In this document: piece by piece, positions 5,242 through 6,415 of the stretch
Numbering within the stretch: the first letter of the stretch is position 1
Layout: every line of letters starts with the position of its first letter
Notes under the pieces: generated by a model
Database searches by the model: none
What the model was told of the DNA's origin: nothing
Seen by the model: the letters and a program-made list of their open reading frames with translations, nothing else
Translations under genes and position numbers: made by a program
Assembly (NCBI GenBank): GCA_022508725.1
Contig: JAFLUR010000133.1
Span: 1-6,415 of the forward strand
DNA length: 6,415 nucleotides
Direction of reading: 5' to 3'
Origin: Oscillospiraceae bacterium
GTDB taxonomy: Bacteria; Bacillota; Clostridia; UBA1381

Positions 5242-5248
5242 ACGATAT
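5222..5248 (+). promoter_or_regulatory. Possible SigD/sigma-28-type promoter of the paralogue pair
   Basis: TAAA (5222-5225), a 15-base spacer and TACGATAT (5241-5248) match the flagellar-sigma pattern TAAA-N15-CCGATAT except for one base in the core -10. It overlaps the 3' arm and T run of the hairpin above, so the match might be coincidental. No good sigma-A pair was found between 5160 and 5340. The predicted start is near 5255, about 85 bases before the gene. Confidence 0.35.
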
Positions 5249-5340
5249 AAATAACAGATATACATAGCGGCCGCTTGCCCGGCTGTTGTCTGAATTTTTA
5301 AAAATACGATTTTAATGACACCGAAAGGAAGTGACTTATC

Positions 5341-5814
5341 ATGATTAACAATGTAAACAAGGTAAACACCGAATATCTCAATACCGTTCAAACCGCGGAA
5401 ACGGCTTCTACGATGCAGGATGACAAAGCTTCCGGAAAGGAGCTTGAAAAGAGCGTATACGAGCGGGCAAATATCAAGGATTCTCTCGATCTTTCCGCAT
5501 CCGACAAGGGACTCGGTGCGTCCGAAATAAGAAGTATGCAGGATGCCATACAGCAGAATAAAATGAATGCTCTTTTGAATATGGTAAATTCCACAAACAG
5601 CATATATCAACAAAGAGGCATTTCGGGCGGTATATCTCTCGAGGACAGCGTATCTCTCATAACGGCATACAACAAGAGCAAATACGCAAAACAGGCGTTT
5701 GAGATGTATTTCAACAAACAAAAAGAGGATACGAGCGACATAGATTCCTTAAAAAGTCAAATAACAGAGCTTGAGGACGAGATCGCGAAAATGGAAAACG
5801 GAGAAAAACAATAA
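5341..5814 (+). CDS. Uncharacterised 157-residue protein, first of a paralogue pair
   Basis: I do not recognise a named family. The protein is polar and probably soluble, with no signal peptide or membrane segment. An Asn-rich N-terminus (residues 1-30) is followed by the block LEKSVYERANIKDS at 35-48, then KGL at 56-58, IRSMQD at 63-68 and a mostly helical middle. Residues 131-153 form a likely short coiled coil (SLKSQITELEDEIAKME). The N-terminal ~95 residues are clearly paralogous to the next gene, whose matching block occupies the same residues 35-48. The C-terminal half is different. AAAGGAAG lies about 10 bases before the ATG. The next gene starts 48 bases after the stop, so the two are probably cotranscribed. 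A KDSLDLSA-like segment weakly recalls the KDxVxIS motif of FlgM-type and other flagellum-linked proteins; that is only a hint. Confidence 0.85.
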   Translation: MINNVNKVNTEYLNTVQTAETASTMQDDKASGKELEKSVYERANIKDSLDLSASDKGLGASEIRSMQDAIQQNKMNALLNMVNSTNSIYQQRGISGGISLEDSVSLITAYNKSKYAKQAFEMYFNKQKEDTSDIDSLKSQITELEDEIAKMENGEKQ

Positions 5815-5862
5815 TTCTCCGCAAATATCCCGAAACAAAAATTTTCAGAAAGGGTGATATTA

Positions 5863-6415
5863 ATGAATGCCGTAAATGCCGTACATTCAAATTACATAAA
5901 TCAGTACCAGACAGCCGAATTGAACTCGACAACACAGTTTAATTCGGAGGATGACAAGAAAAATCTCGAAAAATCCGTTTACGACCGCGCAAACGTTAAG
6001 GACAGCGTCGAGATAGCTTCCGAGGCTGAGGCAAGCGCTTATGCAAGAACAACAAAGGGTCTTTCAAGCGAACAGATAAACTCCATGAGAGATCAGATGA
6101 GATCGGTCGAGCTGGATATGGTCCGCAAGATGATCGAGTCGGTAAACAATTCCATGAAGAGTTCTTTGGGTACTCTTTTCGGAAAGAATTCGTCGGTTAA
6201 AATATCGACGGGTGCGGTTCTTACACCGGATGATTTCGCACTCCCGGCAATGCCCACCACTCAGGCAGATGCAAAAGCGGCTCTTGAAGACGGCGGCGCA
6301 TGGTCGGTAGACGCAACGGCTTCGCGTATCGTCAATCTGTCGGTAAAGATCGCAAACGGCGATGTTGCCATGCTCGATAAGATGCGTGACGCTTTCCTTA
6401 AAGGCTACAAAGCCG
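5863..6415 (+). CDS. Uncharacterised protein, second of the paralogue pair, cut by the right edge
   Basis: The frame is open from the ATG at 5863 to the window end (184 codons visible). AAAGGGTGA stands about 6 bases before the start. The N-terminus repeats that of the preceding gene: similar Asn/Gln-rich start, LEKSVYDRANVKDS at residues 35-48 (12 of 14 identical), then KGL at 65-67 and INSMRD at 72-77, with an extra ~8 residues between these blocks. Residues about 80-100 look helical. After a Pro/Thr-rich linker (117-135), a segment at 138-184 has the pattern W-x-V-x-A-T-x-x-R-I, GD, MRDAFLKGYK. This resembles the C-terminal signature of DUF5610-like domains as I remember them. That domain call is tentative and its function unknown. 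No signal peptide or membrane segment is visible. It probably shares an operon with the gene before it. Confidence 0.85.
   Translation, partial: MNAVNAVHSNYINQYQTAELNSTTQFNSEDDKKNLEKSVYDRANVKDSVEIASEAEASAYARTTKGLSSEQINSMRDQMRSVELDMVRKMIESVNNSMKSSLGTLFGKNSSVKISTGAVLTPDDFALPAMPTTQADAKAALEDGGAWSVDATASRIVNLSVKIANGDVAMLDKMRDAFLKGYKA

Noticed and set aside
1..6415. CRISPR array, tRNA or rRNA genes, insertion sequence ends
   Set aside because: No regularly spaced direct repeats of 25-40 bases, no tRNA-like cloverleaf and no transposase or flanking terminal repeats were found on either strand.

Overview
The window looks like chromosomal core sequence from a Gram-positive, Firmicutes-type bacterium, most likely a member of the Clostridia. 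Three things support this. HPr kinase, a YcdX-type PHP phosphatase and MurB lie in one operon, an order I know from clostridial genomes. rsmG is followed by a Noc/ParB-family gene, as in Bacillus. Strong GGAGG-type ribosome binding sites and sigma-A-like promoters (TTGCAA/TTTACA with 17-base spacers to TATAAT) are present throughout. I cannot name a genus from sequence alone.

Layout. Positions 1-2297 hold a leftward operon: hprK, then the PHP phosphatase gene, then murB, which is cut by the left edge. The 177 bases between the PHP gene and murB hold a purine/pyrimidine-skewed array of roughly 10-base units that stays open in the murB frame. Positions 2298-2578 are an AT-rich divergent promoter region. 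The rightward genes are rpmB (ribosomal protein bL28, zinc-ribbon type) with a terminator, then rsmG (16S rRNA m7G methyltransferase, TTG start) with its own promoter, then noc. After noc comes a 463-base gene-free stretch. It holds a sigma-A-like promoter, a structured region and a strong terminator, which together form a candidate small RNA, followed by a second long-loop terminator-like hairpin. From 5341 to the right edge are two adjacent genes of unknown function that are paralogues of each other. The second runs off the edge.

How the genes fit together. The leftward operon joins carbon-catabolite signalling (HprK acting on HPr) to cell-wall precursor synthesis (MurB). The rightward block joins ribosome components and maturation (bL28, RsmG) to coordination of division with the nucleoid (Noc). 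The ParB-like protein carries the Gln/Lys/Lys/Arg set at the four positions that separate Noc from ParB DNA specificity. A 12/14 match to the known Noc binding site lies in its own leader, which suggests autoregulation. The least explained part is the right end: the two paralogues share a nearly identical block at residues 35-48 in both proteins, and a SigD/sigma-28-like sequence lies upstream of them.
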